A stretch of DNA of 64,000 bases, taken from Vicia villosa. Its lineage: Eukaryota > Streptophyta > Magnoliopsida > Fabales > Fabaceae. Shown here piece after piece: positions 1 to 13,123 of the stretch. Both the position numbers and the translations under genes were made by a program. How positions within the stretch are numbered: the first letter of the stretch is position 1; each line of letters starts with the position of its first letter. Below the pieces are notes generated by a model. That model was not told where the DNA came from, made no database searches, and saw nothing but the letters and a program-made list of their open reading frames with translations. Location: positions 774,501 through 838,500 of the forward strand of contig NW_026705001.1 of assembly GCF_029867415.1 (NCBI RefSeq), given 5' to 3'.

Positions 1-840
1 ATGGCGACCTTCTCAAGCTTTGGTGTATTTGAAAATCCTTGTGAAAAAACATCTACATTGGGACAATCTCTAATTTCCACATTTTGCAACGATGGGAAAA
101 AGAAATTATAGGAACTTAGGCAAAAGGCCTTAAGGTTTGGTAGCTTCCAAAGAATTAGATGTTTTAACTTGCCCAACACAATCTTATTTGATGTTGCTTC
201 TGTCTTTTCTTGAGATACTATTTCTTACATGTTCTGGCAATCTCGTACTTCTAACTTCTCAAGTTGTTCAAGACTATTCAAGGATGAATGAGAGAACAAT
301 ATGCTTATTTCGTTGCAAGTTTCTATAAGCAAAGAAGTTAAGTTTGGAAACAAGGACTCATTCATGAATGGATGGCTGCTTATCCTTTCGTGATCATCCA
401 CACATCCAATCTACAAAATTAAAATAAAAAAATCATTATGCTAAATATGCTTGCAGTTTCCTTCTATATGTTTGAGAAGGGTAAATAATTCCACTACCCA
501 CCTTGTGTTGTTGTTTGTCTTGGGATTCGTATAATCCCGAAAAATAAAATCTCACGAGATTTGGAAGCTCTTTCAAGTGAAGAACCTCTAGTTGAGTAAA
601 ATATTTTATCGTGTCCCGCCTCTCTTCTCTTTTAGCCATAATGGATTTTAACTTGTCACACTTTCCAATTTTGATGGTTTTCAGGTATGACGAAACTAGG
701 AAATTGAATTTTTCTTCGTCAAAAAATATTACATCCAACAAATCACATTTCTGAATGTTTAGTTCCTCAAGAGTACGCATATGACATTTTACTTTCTTGG
801 TATTCATTTCAAAAAGGGAATGTATATCATCCTCTAATGC
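1..840 (-). pseudogene. CNL copy 1, distal LRR exons 3-4 with stop codons
   Basis: Continuation of CNL gene 1 past its TGA. Exon 3 (858-502) keeps a normal donor after the codons for QQHK. Exon 4 starts at 410 after a TAG acceptor and runs off the window. In exon 4 an in-frame TAA lies at 227-225, where copies 2 and 3 have CAA (Gln in the stretch NMQEIVSQEK). With the TGA at 843-841 this gives two nonsense changes in the 3' half, so the distal LRRs cannot be translated as in the family. Exons 5 and 6 lie outside the window. Confidence 0.85.
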
Positions 841-3800
841 TCAAATTACTGATGCTTCCTGCTAACAAACAAATAATATTTAGGATTAAAGACTAAATGC
901 ACAAGGGTTAAATGTAATGCAAGGAAATTTCATACCTTATTAATTCTCTTATTTGTGGTTCTTTTACGACTGAACTTGGGTAGAAATGGCGCACATTCTA
1001 TAGGGGTCCAAGTAGAAGAGCTTGAATTATCTTCTATATTCAATGAATTTGTGTCTTTGTCTTGATTTGCAGGGATATAGGTTGGTAATAAAGATATCTC
1101 TAACATAAGACAACCAACAATCTCAAACTTCCTCAAGGATGGACATTCTAACTCAACAGAGTCTAAATAAACATTCAGAAGCTTTGGAAGATTTAAAAGT
1201 GATAAATAACATAGTTTACCAAACCCGTTCATTATCACATGTTCTTGGATATTGTCATCCTCTTTATCATCTCTTCTCCAAACCACAATGTTCTCCATCA
1301 TTCCACAATCTCTTACTTCTAATTTCTCAAGATTTGAAATTGCTTTAACAATGACAGAAGTAAATACATATTTCAAAGAGTTGCACCTTGAGATTTTTAG
1401 AAATCTTAAATTATGAAAACCTCTGACACTACACGGAACATTCCCCCAAACATATAGCAAATGATCCATGTATGATATATCAAGTTCTTTTAGCAGAGGA
1501 AACAAAATACCATTTTCGATGACTTCCAGATTACCTTCCAAGTCAAATACCATCTCAATGGAAACACAATCACGTAGCAGTAATGTTTCCAATTTTGGAA
1601 ATTGTTTCATCCAATCAAAAGAAAACAGCTTGGCACTAGCTGACAATGGTCCATGACCAACTAAATCTGAATGATTGGTGGTATAACTCAGTCCCTGGAC
1701 ACGTGTAACAAAATTTAACTTCAATTCATCATTGCATTTAAATGACACAAATATCTAACAAAAAAAGTCATAAAAAATGAATAATAACTAACAAAATATA
1801 TTTACTCACATGATGAATTGATTGAGAGTTACTGAAGCCAATCAACTTTCGAAGATACTTCAACTCCATTTTTTCTAAATATGAGAATTCCATCAATGCT
1901 TCATTGGTTTCACTATGATCAGGTACCTGAATTACTGTCCTCATACTAACAAGATTATTTAGACACAGCGATTCGATCAATGGTAAGGTAGGCTGTGGAG
2001 CATGGAAATCTATGACACACTCAAGATTGGAGCAGGAATCAAGCCTTAAATCTTTCACACATTGGAGACCACGGTCATCTAATTCTGATATGACATTTTT
2101 CAAGTCCTTCACTTTCTCTAATATGAGAATTTCACATTTCTTGATGAGTTGCATGGTCATCATACTACTCTTAACAGAGTTGTAATCTAAAGCTCTTAAC
2201 TGTATCATATTTGACTCCAAATATCCATGGCTTTCATAAGGAGCAGAAGGAACTACATAAACCCAAAACTTTTTGAGGTTTCTAAAAATTAGATCACCAG
2301 GTAAGAAATCAAGTTTATTTAGTTTGATCTCAAGAACCTTTAACTGTATCGAAAGATTTCTTAAGTCTTCGAGAAATGCTTTGTTTAACAACCAAGGAAA
2401 ATTGTTTATCCTAAAATAAAGTTCTTCCAACCATGTTAGCCTTGTGAAAACATTTGTAGCAATAAAGTTAAGATGATTGCATCCTGTCAAATCCAATAAT
2501 TTGAGATATATCAGATTCCCAATTTCAGATGGAAGCTCTTTGATATTGGAGTTGGCAAAGCTTAGGATTTCTAGTCTCATGACCTCCTTACCAATTACAG
2601 ATATATCTCCAACATGACACCCTTCAAGTTGCAACATGCGAAGGTTTATCAAGGCGTGAAAAAGAGATGATATTATTGGAACGCACAAATTTGTAATATT
2701 TACAACTTTGAGTTTAGTCATTCCATGGATGAAGTTCTCTGGCAATGAAATAATATCACATTCTACCCCTTGTGTTCGCACCTGTATAAGTTCCAGTGTT
2801 GGACATTCTAAGTTATCTTCTGAATAAATCTTTGCATCCAAAATAATTGACATTCTAAGCCATTTTTCTTGTTTTTGTTTAACCTGCTTCAATTTGGCAT
2901 TACTCTGCACCCATATCCCATGTTCTTTTGTGGAAGAAATTTTGAGGACAACGTCACGCACAACATCATGCATCTTTACACACCCTTGCTTTTCACTGTC
3001 TAACAATAAGAAACATTTTTTCAGATTGTTCACTAAACAATTTACATGATTTCTTATTTTCCAAACTGCATCATTTTCCTCAAACAACCCCAAGCCCATC
3101 CCATGACGTAATATATTTTCAACAGAAATGTCAAAGTCCTCTGGAAACAACCCACAAAGAAAAAGGAAAGACTTGTGTTCTTCACTACCCAGAAATTTTA
3201 AGCTAACCTCAATACGTGAATATAAATATTCTTGTATGTCGTTAGAGAAGGGTGATGATTGGGAGTATCTCAATTGTTGAAGTGCGTCTTCCCAAGAAAT
3301 CTTTTCCTCGGCGCGAAGAGCTCTCGCAACAGTTGCAATAGCAAGGGGCAAGCCACCACATTCATTTGCAACCTCTCTTGCTATTGGTTCGATATCATGT
3401 TTGTTTACAATATTTCCTGCCATTTCTTGAAATAGGCTCCAAGCTTCATCCTTTTGCAATACAGAGACTTGTACATTCTCTTGGCTTCCCATCTTTTCAC
3501 ACACTTTTACATTCCTCGATGTGAATAAGATTTTTATACCCTTCTGGTGACTTTGAGAAGAAAGTCCCATTAACTCAAAGTTAAGATCTTGCCACACATC
3601 ATCTAGGACTATTAGAACCTTTACCTTCTCATTGTCAAATTCCTTCAACTTCTCATGTATTTCCCTACCCCTTCTATCTATATGACTCTGCGAGTTAAAC
3701 TCCATTCTTAAACCATCAGCAATTTGTTTTTGGATTATTTCATAGTTAGGGTTTTGGGAAACTGAAGCCATTGCAACATTATCAAATAATTTATTTTCTA

Positions 3801-4404
3801 CAATTTTGATTAGTTCTTTTACCAATGTGGTTTTTCCCACTCCGGCCATCCCACAAATGCTAATCCTTTTGAATTGATCATCCTTCAGCTTCTCTATGAC
3901 TTTATTCATAATTTGATTTCTGGACTCTAGACTCTTAACATCATTGTTTGTGAAGGTTGACCTAAGTGCTGGTGGAGGTTTAGGATATGATAAAGATGGA
4001 AGTTTGCTTCCTTCCTCTATCAATTTTGTAATATCTTCTATTTTTATAGTGGCTTGCTTACCTTGAGAGTAATTCAATGCCAAATCTGAACATTGTCCAC
4101 CAAAGCATTTCTTGTTATTATTAACTCTATTTTTGTAGAAGCTTTGTAACTCAACTTCAATTTCTTCCACACGTGAAAGCCAATTTGAAATGTTAGGTGG
4201 AATTTGATTTCCTTTTGAGTTTTCTGCAACCATCCATGCTTGCCACGTTTGTTTCCAAGCCTTCAACTCCTCGAGTTTCTCCTTCAAATTGGCTGTAATT
4301 TTTTTGTGTTGGACCAAATATTTAAATTGCTTCAAGGTAGACTCCACTCCCAGCTCTACAAGTTTCGAGATAGCTCCTTTTGCTGGATCAGTAACAAAAT
4401 CCAT
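841..4404 (-). CDS. CC-NB-ARC-LRR resistance protein, copy 1 (probably truncated)
   Basis: Intracellular immune receptor of the non-TIR NLR class, closest by pattern to RPS2/RPS5-like and At4g27190-like proteins. Exon 1 (4404-1810, 865 codons) is open. It has an N-terminal coiled-coil region (about 1-160), a P-loop GMAGVGKTT at 185-193, kinase-2 LIVLDDVW at 264-271, an RNBS-B-like ILFTSRN near 292, GGLPLA at 350-355, CGLFPEDF near 417, MHD at 478-480, then leucine-rich repeats from about 540. Exon 2 (1754-936) adds LRRs. Intron 1 would be only 55 nt with that acceptor; an in-phase CAG acceptor starting the exon at 1694 would give 115 nt. Exon 3 begins at 858 and meets an in-frame TGA at 843-841, where gene 3 has CGA. 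The product would be about 1,143 residues, lacking the C-terminal LRRs. It could still be expressed, but is more likely a decaying copy. Confidence 0.85.
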
Positions 4405-6206
<1,802 letters not shown>

Positions 6207-6514
6207 CATTTACCAGTTAGAACAGATACTTCAAAGAAAGTATATATTATAGAAATTGTGAACTGTTATAATGATACAACTTGGGTGAAGAAGATAACAT
6301 AAAGGTAAGATGATATATATAAATTTAATTAGATTCCAATACTTTGTCCAACACAGAAGCAAACTATGGCCAAAGAAAAACATCAGATGTGAATGAAATG
6401 TGTGGAATGGTATATATAAACTTAATCAGATTCCAATATTTTGTAAAACACACAAGCAAACTACGACCAAAGAAAAATATCAATAGGTTAAGCATATTCA
6501 ATCTCTCGTACTAT

Positions 6515-6665
6515 GGTTTTTTTCTTCTTATAAGCCTTTCTCTTACTGTAGTTATATGTGGAATCCAATCATGTGAAAGAAATGAAGTAATGTAGTTAGT
6601 TTTTAGTATTTCCTTTAAGAAAAAGAAAGCATACTTTTGTTTCTTATTGATGTACATATGAATCT
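6515..6665. repeat. Dispersed direct repeat, member a
   Basis: A segment of about 150 bp (TTTTTTTCTTCTTATAAGC through TTTTGTTTCTTATTGATGTAC) recurs in the same orientation at about 19660-19800. The same pair occurs in unit 2 at about 38755-38860 and 41650-41775. The two members flank the AT-rich repeat block and, in unit 1, the CACTA element. Confidence 0.75.
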
Positions 6666-6726
6666 TATGTTGCTTTATTTTGCAGTTTATATACTTTTCT
6701 TGACACCAAATCAATGGAATAAGAAT

Positions 6727-7645
6727 CAAGGTTGTCAGAATCGAGTTTTTACCTTAACTCGTTTTACCTAGGTAAAATCGAAACGTAAAATCGAAACGTA
6801 AAATCATAGAGTTTACCTCATATTAAAATTATATTAAATTTATATATATACGACATATATACTAATATAATATTCTAAATGCATTAATTATTTAAAATTT
6901 TAACTTAATTATAAAACAAAAATATACTATGTCATTATAATAAAGTGCAATATTCGCAATCATGTATCAAAAGATTATAAAAAAAACAAGGGTTAAATAA
7001 GTTTTTGGTCCCTATAAATATTGCAGTTTTTATTTTTAGCCCTCCCTACCTTTAGGCAACGTTTTTTACAAAAAAACCGTTGGTAAAACCAGTTAAAACC
7101 ATTGTCAAAACCCATGAAGGACTAAAAATGAAACTGTAATATTTATAGGGACTAAAAACTTATTTAACCCAAAAAACAATAGTTTCATAAGTTTTTCAAG
7201 TTCAAAAAAAGAAATCTTTTCATCTTCTTCTTCAACTTAATCAAAAGTTCAATCCTTCTACAACATCATCTTCATTAATTAAAACATTCATATTCGACTT
7301 GATTAAATTCATCTCCAAATGTTTAAAATTTCTTTAGTATTATAACCAAGATATGAATGTGAATAAAATTAAAAATCCATAGAGAAAATTTATGGGCCAA
7401 AATATAACATGTGATTTTTAACTTTGACAAAAAAAAAATTAAAATCAGGTCAAAGAGTAAAATCCAACGATTTTACATGATTTTACACGATTTCACCGAT
7501 TTTAGAAAGATTTAAATCACGTAAAATCGTTCCAGAATACGATTTTACATAAAAAGGTTTTTACCTACAATTTAACACGAAATGCTGACCTAGAAACGTG
7601 AAATCTATAGAGTTTAGGTTTTAAATCGAGATTTTAACAACCTTG
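6727..7645. mobile_element. Non-autonomous foldback DNA transposon (919 bp)
   Basis: The ends are inverted: left CAAGGTTGTCAGAATC, right complement CAAGGTTGTTAAAATC. The flanks carry an 8-bp target duplication ATAAGAAT at 6719-6726 and 7646-7653. Unit 2 has the unoccupied site with a single ATAAGAAT at 38917-38924, so the element arrived after the duplication or was lost cleanly from unit 2. The interior is AT-rich, with repeated words around AAAATCG and ACGATTTTAC near both ends, and has no coding capacity. The 8-bp duplication fits a hAT-type element, but assignment to a superfamily is tentative. Confidence 0.85.
6990..7170. mobile_element. Nested Mutator-like MITE (181 bp)
   Basis: Begins GGGTTAAATAAGTTTTT and ends with its near-perfect complement, with inverted ends of more than 30 bp. 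It is flanked by the 9-bp direct repeat AAAAAACAA at 6981-6989 and 7171-7179. The 9-bp duplication fits Mutator-like elements. It lies inside the 6727-7645 element and so inserted later or travelled with it. Confidence 0.85.
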
Positions 7646-7653
7646 ATAAGAAT

Positions 7654-8626
7654 CACTAGTATTTGTTTAAATAGTTACTCTAAAAATAGATATTTTATCA
7701 TATCATTGAAACTTTTTTTTGAAATTAAATTTTTTAAAAATCACTTATTTTTTAAACTATTTAAAATAGTGTTTTCGATTACGTTTTGATTTTTAATAAC
7801 ACGTGTTTATGCTATAAGATGTCAAAATTAGTCTTTCAATTTAAATTATTTTTTTTTAAAAACCTTTATATTTTTAAATAATATAGATTATGATTTTGTT
7901 CATCTCTCTAAATATATTTTTAATCATATAAATTATGATTTTGTTTAAATAAAAATAATATTTGTATATGGAAGAAAATCTATTATTGATCTATATATTT
8001 TTATATACAAAAAATAATATTTATAATTCAAATATTTTTTATTCAAAAATGGTATATGAGAAAAAATCTATTATTGATCTAAATTTTTTTATATACGAAA
8101 ATTTACAATTGATCCAAATATTTTTGTAAATGATACCTAACTAAAAATAATGTTTGTATACGGATAAAATATTATTTATCTCTATATTTTTATATACGAA
8201 AAATGATATTTATGATCCAATTTTTTTTATTCCAAAATGGTATACGGGAAAAAAATATTATTGATCTAAATATTTTTATATACAAAAATTTACTATTGAT
8301 CCAAATATTTTTGCAAATGATACCTAAACAAAAATAATATGAGAAAATGGGTGATGCACTGACAGTGTAAAATAATTTTACACTGTCAACCAATCACAAC
8401 CATGTATTCAATTAAATCACTCTTTTATTTAAAAAAAAATTATGACATGACATATTGATGATTTTTTATTGGATGACAATGTAAAACTATTTTACACTAG
8501 CAGTATATATCCATTAAACCCAAATGATATTTGTATATGGGAAAAATCTATTATTTATCTATATATTTTTATATACGAAAAATGATATTTATAATCTAAA
8601 TATTTTTTATTCAAAAATGGTATATG
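7654..8626. repeat. AT-rich tandem repeat, about 190-bp unit (left part)
   Basis: From about 7945 a unit with the words TTTGTATACGG, CTATTATTGATC, TTTTTATATACGAAAA and CAAATATTTTT recurs about every 190 bp. The array is broken at about 8338-8520 by a MITE and at 8627 by the CACTA element, and resumes at 18312. The matching array in unit 2 is 39610-40745. No open frame of note. Confidence 0.75.
8338..8520. mobile_element. Foldback MITE with ACAGTGTAAAAT ends
   Basis: A segment of about 180 bp beginning near GGGTGATGCACTGACAGTG. It contains the pair ACTGACAGTGTAAAAT and ATTTTACACTGTCAAC, and ends near CACTAGCAGTATATATCC. It is also present in unit 2 (about 40018-40190), so it is older than the duplication. 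A partial relative, with the words TGATTGGTTGATAGTGTA, is at about 22303. Exact ends and target duplication were not resolved. Confidence 0.6.
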
Positions 8627-8639
8627 CACTACAACACGG

Positions 8640-9140
8640 AAGGGCTTTCACAGCGCTTTTTTTGGCCTTTAACAGCGCTTTAAAGCGCTGCCAAAGCCAG
8701 CGCTGGCGTAGGCTACGAAAGCGCTTTTAAAAGCGCTCTGGTAGACCCCCCCTTTAAGAGCGCTTTCCTGGAAAAAGCGCTCTGGTAGGACCCCCTATAA
8801 GAGCGCTTTCCTGGAAAAAGCGCTCTGGTAGACCCCCCTTTAAGAGCGCTTCTTAGTAAAAGCGCTGGCAAAGACCAGTAAAAAAGCAAAAAAAATTAAA
8901 AAATTACGCAGCATACAAAAGCGCTTTTGGAAAAGCGCTCTGGTAGGCCCCCCTATAAGAGCGCTTTTTCCAGACAAAGCGCTCTCATAGGGGGGCCTAC
9001 CAGAGCGCTTTTCACAAAGCGCTTTTGTATGCTGCGTAATTTTTTAGTTTTTTTTGCTTTTTTACTGGTCTTTGCCAGCGCTTTTACTAAGAAGCGCTCT
9101 AGTATGTGGACCTTTAAGAGCGCTTTTTAGAAGCGCTGTA
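8640..9140. repeat. Left subterminal AGCGCT repeat array
   Basis: Twenty-two AGCGCT hexamers, mostly paired head to head across 10-20 bp (for example AGCGCTTTTAAAAGCGCT), separated by CTGGTAGGCCCCCC-like spacers. Subterminal repeats of this sort are the usual binding sites of the CACTA-encoded TNPA-type protein; that role here is inference. This end lies downstream of both genes. Confidence 0.9.
8843..9100. repeat. 258-bp palindrome inside the CACTA end
   Basis: The left arm, from AGAGCGCTTCTTAGTAAAAG at 8843, is the near-perfect inverse of the right arm that ends at 9100. Symmetry is centred near 8971-8972, with arms of about 120 bp and almost no loop. The arms include the A/T tract and the words ACGCAGCATACAAAAGCGC. 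RNA read across this would form a long hairpin. Confidence 0.88.
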
Positions 9141-9391
9141 GTTGCTAAATGAGGTATTTTTATGTGCAGCCTATAATTTAATCCTCCCAGTCGACCTGTA
9201 ATGTTTTCGACCTGTAATATTTTCGACCTGTAATATATTTTCGACCTGTAATATATTTTCGACTATATTATTTCAGCCATCAGTAAGACAATATATATAC
9301 TAATATATACCATTATAATATCCAAAATTATATATATACATCATTACAAAATTATATATATACATCATTACAAAATCAACAATATTATAGT

Positions 9392-12300
9392 TCAAATCTG
9401 CATGAAAAATTGCTTAATATAAAATTGACACAATTCCTCTTTGATTTCTTCTAACTTTAGCTTCGAGTACCCAGCAGCACGGAATTCGTCAAGGTACTAT
9501 AAAACAAAAACATAATATGAATAATATATTTAGGTAAATGTAATAAATTATATGAAATTATCTTAAGTTATAACTTTATACCGTGGGAGGAATCTCTAAT
9601 TGATTCGCCTGAATGATTTCTTTCATAAACCTCAATACAAAGTATCCGCAGTCTGAACTGTTACGCTGTATCGGACACTACATAGAAAAACAAATAAGAT
9701 TCTATATAAGTTGTCTTGTTTTACCAAGTAGCATAAATATTATAAGCAAATTTGTGAAAAGTAATGTACCTGCACTTCGATCCAGGTGATGTTGTTTGAT
9801 TTAGTCCGGGATACCTGTGCGTCCCGTTGACTACGGAATACTTGTATTGATCTAATTAACAAATATATAAAAGCATATGTTTAGATCAATCCCACAAATA
9901 AGTAAATATATAAATATACACGAATATATATTTAGAACGATCCCACTTACAAATCAACGATTTCCTTCATGGCCGGATAATTGGTCCATTCACCCTTTAC
10001 CGAATTCAGATAATACACGACTTCCCTTATCGGGTTGATAGCAAGCAGCAACCAGTGTGCTCTATAAATTAAAACAATAGGTTATATGAAAATATTGCTA
10101 TACACTAAAGAAACAGAGATTAGATGAATAAAGAATGAGAAACTAACCCTACTGGTCGGGTATTATACGCCCAAAGATGCAGACATTCTGTATTGCCGGT
10201 GGACATGAATCTATCGACTAAGCGCTGTCTAACAGATTCCGGATCCGAAACAATTTCCATTCCGCTGCAATGGGCGGAAGACACGAACCGGAATCTGTTA
10301 GACAATGCAGTCCCGCGCAACACTCTGTCATACAACAACCTTAAATAAAAACATAATAAACATTAGATTCTTTTTATTGAAAAGTGTAAATAAATTATAT
10401 TGTGGGACTAATTAAATAATATATCGGATGAGTGAATATTACCGGATGTATGATTGCATATTACTGACGCCTAGTTGATCCTGGTCAAAAATCTCTTGCA
10501 AGTCGTCAATTGTAATATGTGACTTGAACTCAATACCGAAGACACTTTCATCCATATCGATTTCCCGTAAAGCACCATCCTTCATATCGGACATATCAAC
10601 CATTGTTGCGAGTGTCGCCCGGTATCGAGGCACAAAAGCACCGCCTTTTCTTGCCGCTTGCTTCGGAGGACCACTGGGTGGTACGCTACGAACCTGCTGC
10701 GTCACTTGTTGTGACTCCCGAGCGGATGCCTAAAAATCATATAAGTTAGGTAAAATATAAAATCATGCATATTTTGATTCAGATTATATATTAACACTTT
10801 AAATGTACCTCTTTTAGCGATGCAACAGACTCCTCCTCCTGTAAAATCCCTTTACCCTTAATTGCGGGTTTTATAGGAGCAGTCTAAAAATAAAATGTAA
10901 AACATAATTAATAAACGGTTTAGAATTGACATTCGAAAACTAAATGATTCATAATCGTTTTCAATTTACCTCATCACTAATGGTAATGAGCTCCGAGGGC
11001 CATGCAACAAACGATCCTATTGCATCTCGCAGCAATGTCGTCTCTGAGACCATGTCAGGTACCGGTAGAATCGCATCACGATCTAATACAACATCCACCG
11101 ATACTTTCAGGTGTCCATCCGGGAGCGGTCTGTGGTGAAGTAAATCTCCCGAAGTGTTGTGCACTTTTCCCTTGCCAACTAGTCGATAATTCGGTTCCGA
11201 TAAGTATAGTTGGCAAGATGAAATGCCCTAAACCAAAAGTAAATATAAAGTCATTATCATTAATAAAATAGAACAGTTTGTAAGGAAAAAAACTTATAAT
11301 TACCTCGGGAAATTTCTTTTGATAGTTGATACTAGCCTTATCACTAGTTTCTCTCACCGATGAAGTGTTGCACTTTTCTCTCATATACATATCTTTATCT
11401 CTTTGCAATTCAGAGACCTGTGCTTGCAATTCCTGCAACTTTTGCAACACTTCTTCATTGGTAAGATTTGATCTTCTCCTAGAACTCTTATAAAAAGAGG
11501 TTGGAGTCACACCATGACCCTTACCCCTCACCCGACCGGGATACTCGGGAGCATCTAGTACTCTACTAAGTACGCTCTCCTCACCGGTGGATGCCGATTG
11601 CGACAAGGTCTCCTGTAATTCATTTACATTTAAATAATTATTAGTGGAGATAAAAAGTCATTTATATATTAAAAAACATTTGATTTAATTAAAGACACAG
11701 TATTATACTTACACATTCAGTATAAACTCTCTGAACATCGGGATCGACAGCGTGATTCTTGCCCACACGAGCTTCCTTCCACAACACATGTACAGGAAGT
11801 GAAGCTTCCTCACTTTTAGTCTCCTCCAACTATGCATTGACACAAACGATAAAATCGTCAATTAAAACATGCACATGTAGACAATTAATTAAATCGAATT
11901 TCTATTTACTTACAATTTTATCCTCTAAGCGTGCATATCCCAAACGCCCTTTTTTGTATGGATACGCGGGTTTGGATGCTCTCTCCCTATTCGTGGCACT
12001 CTTTTTCTGAAAAGCTTCATCTCTTTGCTTTACAAACTCAGCCCAATCTGCTTCATCAATGAAGGTCGCATACTTTGTTGGCCGTCCCGGTGCAACTTCA
12101 AGAAATTTTCCATCTTTATCCTTAAGATAGGTGTTTGTCAAAAAACTTTTCCACCCTCTATATCTCTTGCCGGCCAAACTAAGTATGTAGCTTTTACGTT
12201 CATCTGGTATCTCAAAAGTCCTCTGCAAAAAGAGTACGCATAGTGTGTTAGTATAAATAATTTAAACAATTTATCGTCAAGATAATAACAACAATTAACC

Positions 12301-12666
12301 ATATATGATATATACCTGAAGCTCTTCCCAAATCGCTTGTTTTTTCTCCTCCAATTCTAAATTTTTCGTCTTCGATTTCCAGGTAGCTATGGAGACTGGA
12401 ATATGCATACGGACAAGTGTACCAATATAACTTGTCAACTTTGCAGAATTAGGACCAATTGGTTGTTTATCAGAATTCCATTCCAATCGGTATACTAATC
12501 CTTGGTCTCTATGTCGTATGATATCCCTCATAATAGTGATGCCTCGTGCAACCTCTTTTGCTTCAGTATCAGGTGGAGCATTTGTATCCGAAGCAACTCT
12601 TTCTTGTGAGTTTTCTTGTAAGTTTTCAGGTGGGTTTTCAGGTGGAGCATCTCTATCTGAAGCCAT
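9392..12666 (-). CDS. CACTA gene 2: TNPA/En-Spm-type DNA-binding protein fused to a Ulp1-like protease
   Basis: Multi-exon gene on the minus strand. Start ATG at 12666-12664 (MASDRDAPP), in an exon preceded by a TACAG acceptor. Exon 1 ends at 12316 with a GTATAT donor. Exon 2 encodes RTFEIPDERKSYILSLAGK and GRPTKYATFIDEADWAEFV, a pattern of the plant Ptta/En-Spm transposase family. Exon 4 (about 11613-11303) has a heptad-like coiled coil (LQKLQELQAQVSELQRDKD). An exon near 11227-10970 (GKVHNTSGDLLHHRPLPDG, DAIGSFVAWP) matches the conserved segment usual after this domain. The last exons encode a C48/Ulp1-type catalytic core: HWLLLAINP with candidate His at 10057-10055, NSVKGEW, then QCPIQRNSSDCGYFVLRFM with candidate Cys at 9650-9648. 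The TGA stop is at 9394-9392. Exon borders are read by eye. Likely role: binding subterminal repeats; the protease role is unknown. Confidence 0.78.
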
Positions 12667-12696
12667 TGAACCTGTATCAAACAAACTAAAGCACAT

Positions 12697-13123
12697 TAGT
12701 ACACTATTAATAAGCTAACAATCTATACAAGTCAAATGGAAGTCAAACCATGCATGTACAAGTAAATCGGAAACGAAATCGGTACAAATCAAAATAAGCG
12801 TAAAAAAAGAAAGTTATCGGAATTGAACGAAATTTACATGGCTATGGTAAAACGTCGCCACGGACTCAAAAACAAAGTCGGTTTTCCGAAATTCAGACCC
12901 TAAGCCCGACTTTTGATTACGGGCAGAAGCAAAACCGATAAAAAAATAGTCCCGAAATGTAAAGATAAGTGCATGAGCAGCTCCGGAATCGTCAAAATAG
13001 TATAGTTACATGTAAAGAAGTCAACAAGCGGATACATGGTTCAAAAGTTATGTACAAAACGAGAATATGCACCAAATTGAATAAAACAAATTAGTCGGAC
13101 TATGTATACTATTACCTTTATCA
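12697..13123. other. Gap between the two CACTA genes
   Basis: Non-coding between the minus-strand transposase gene (stop at 13124) and the start of the second gene. It ends in a pyrimidine-rich TACAG acceptor just before 12666, so it probably contains an intron or the 5' leader of the second gene. This would allow a common transcript with alternative splicing, as known for En/Spm; that is inference. Confidence 0.5.

Noticed and set aside
8640..9140. CRISPR-like array of regular repeats
   Set aside because: The repeats are short palindromes with irregular spacing at a plant transposon end; the window is eukaryotic.
9948..10063. Possible separate protease gene for the HWLLLAINP exon
   Set aside because: The exons before and after are on the same strand, spaced by short GT...AG introns, and keep phase with the TNPA-like exons, so one gene is simpler.
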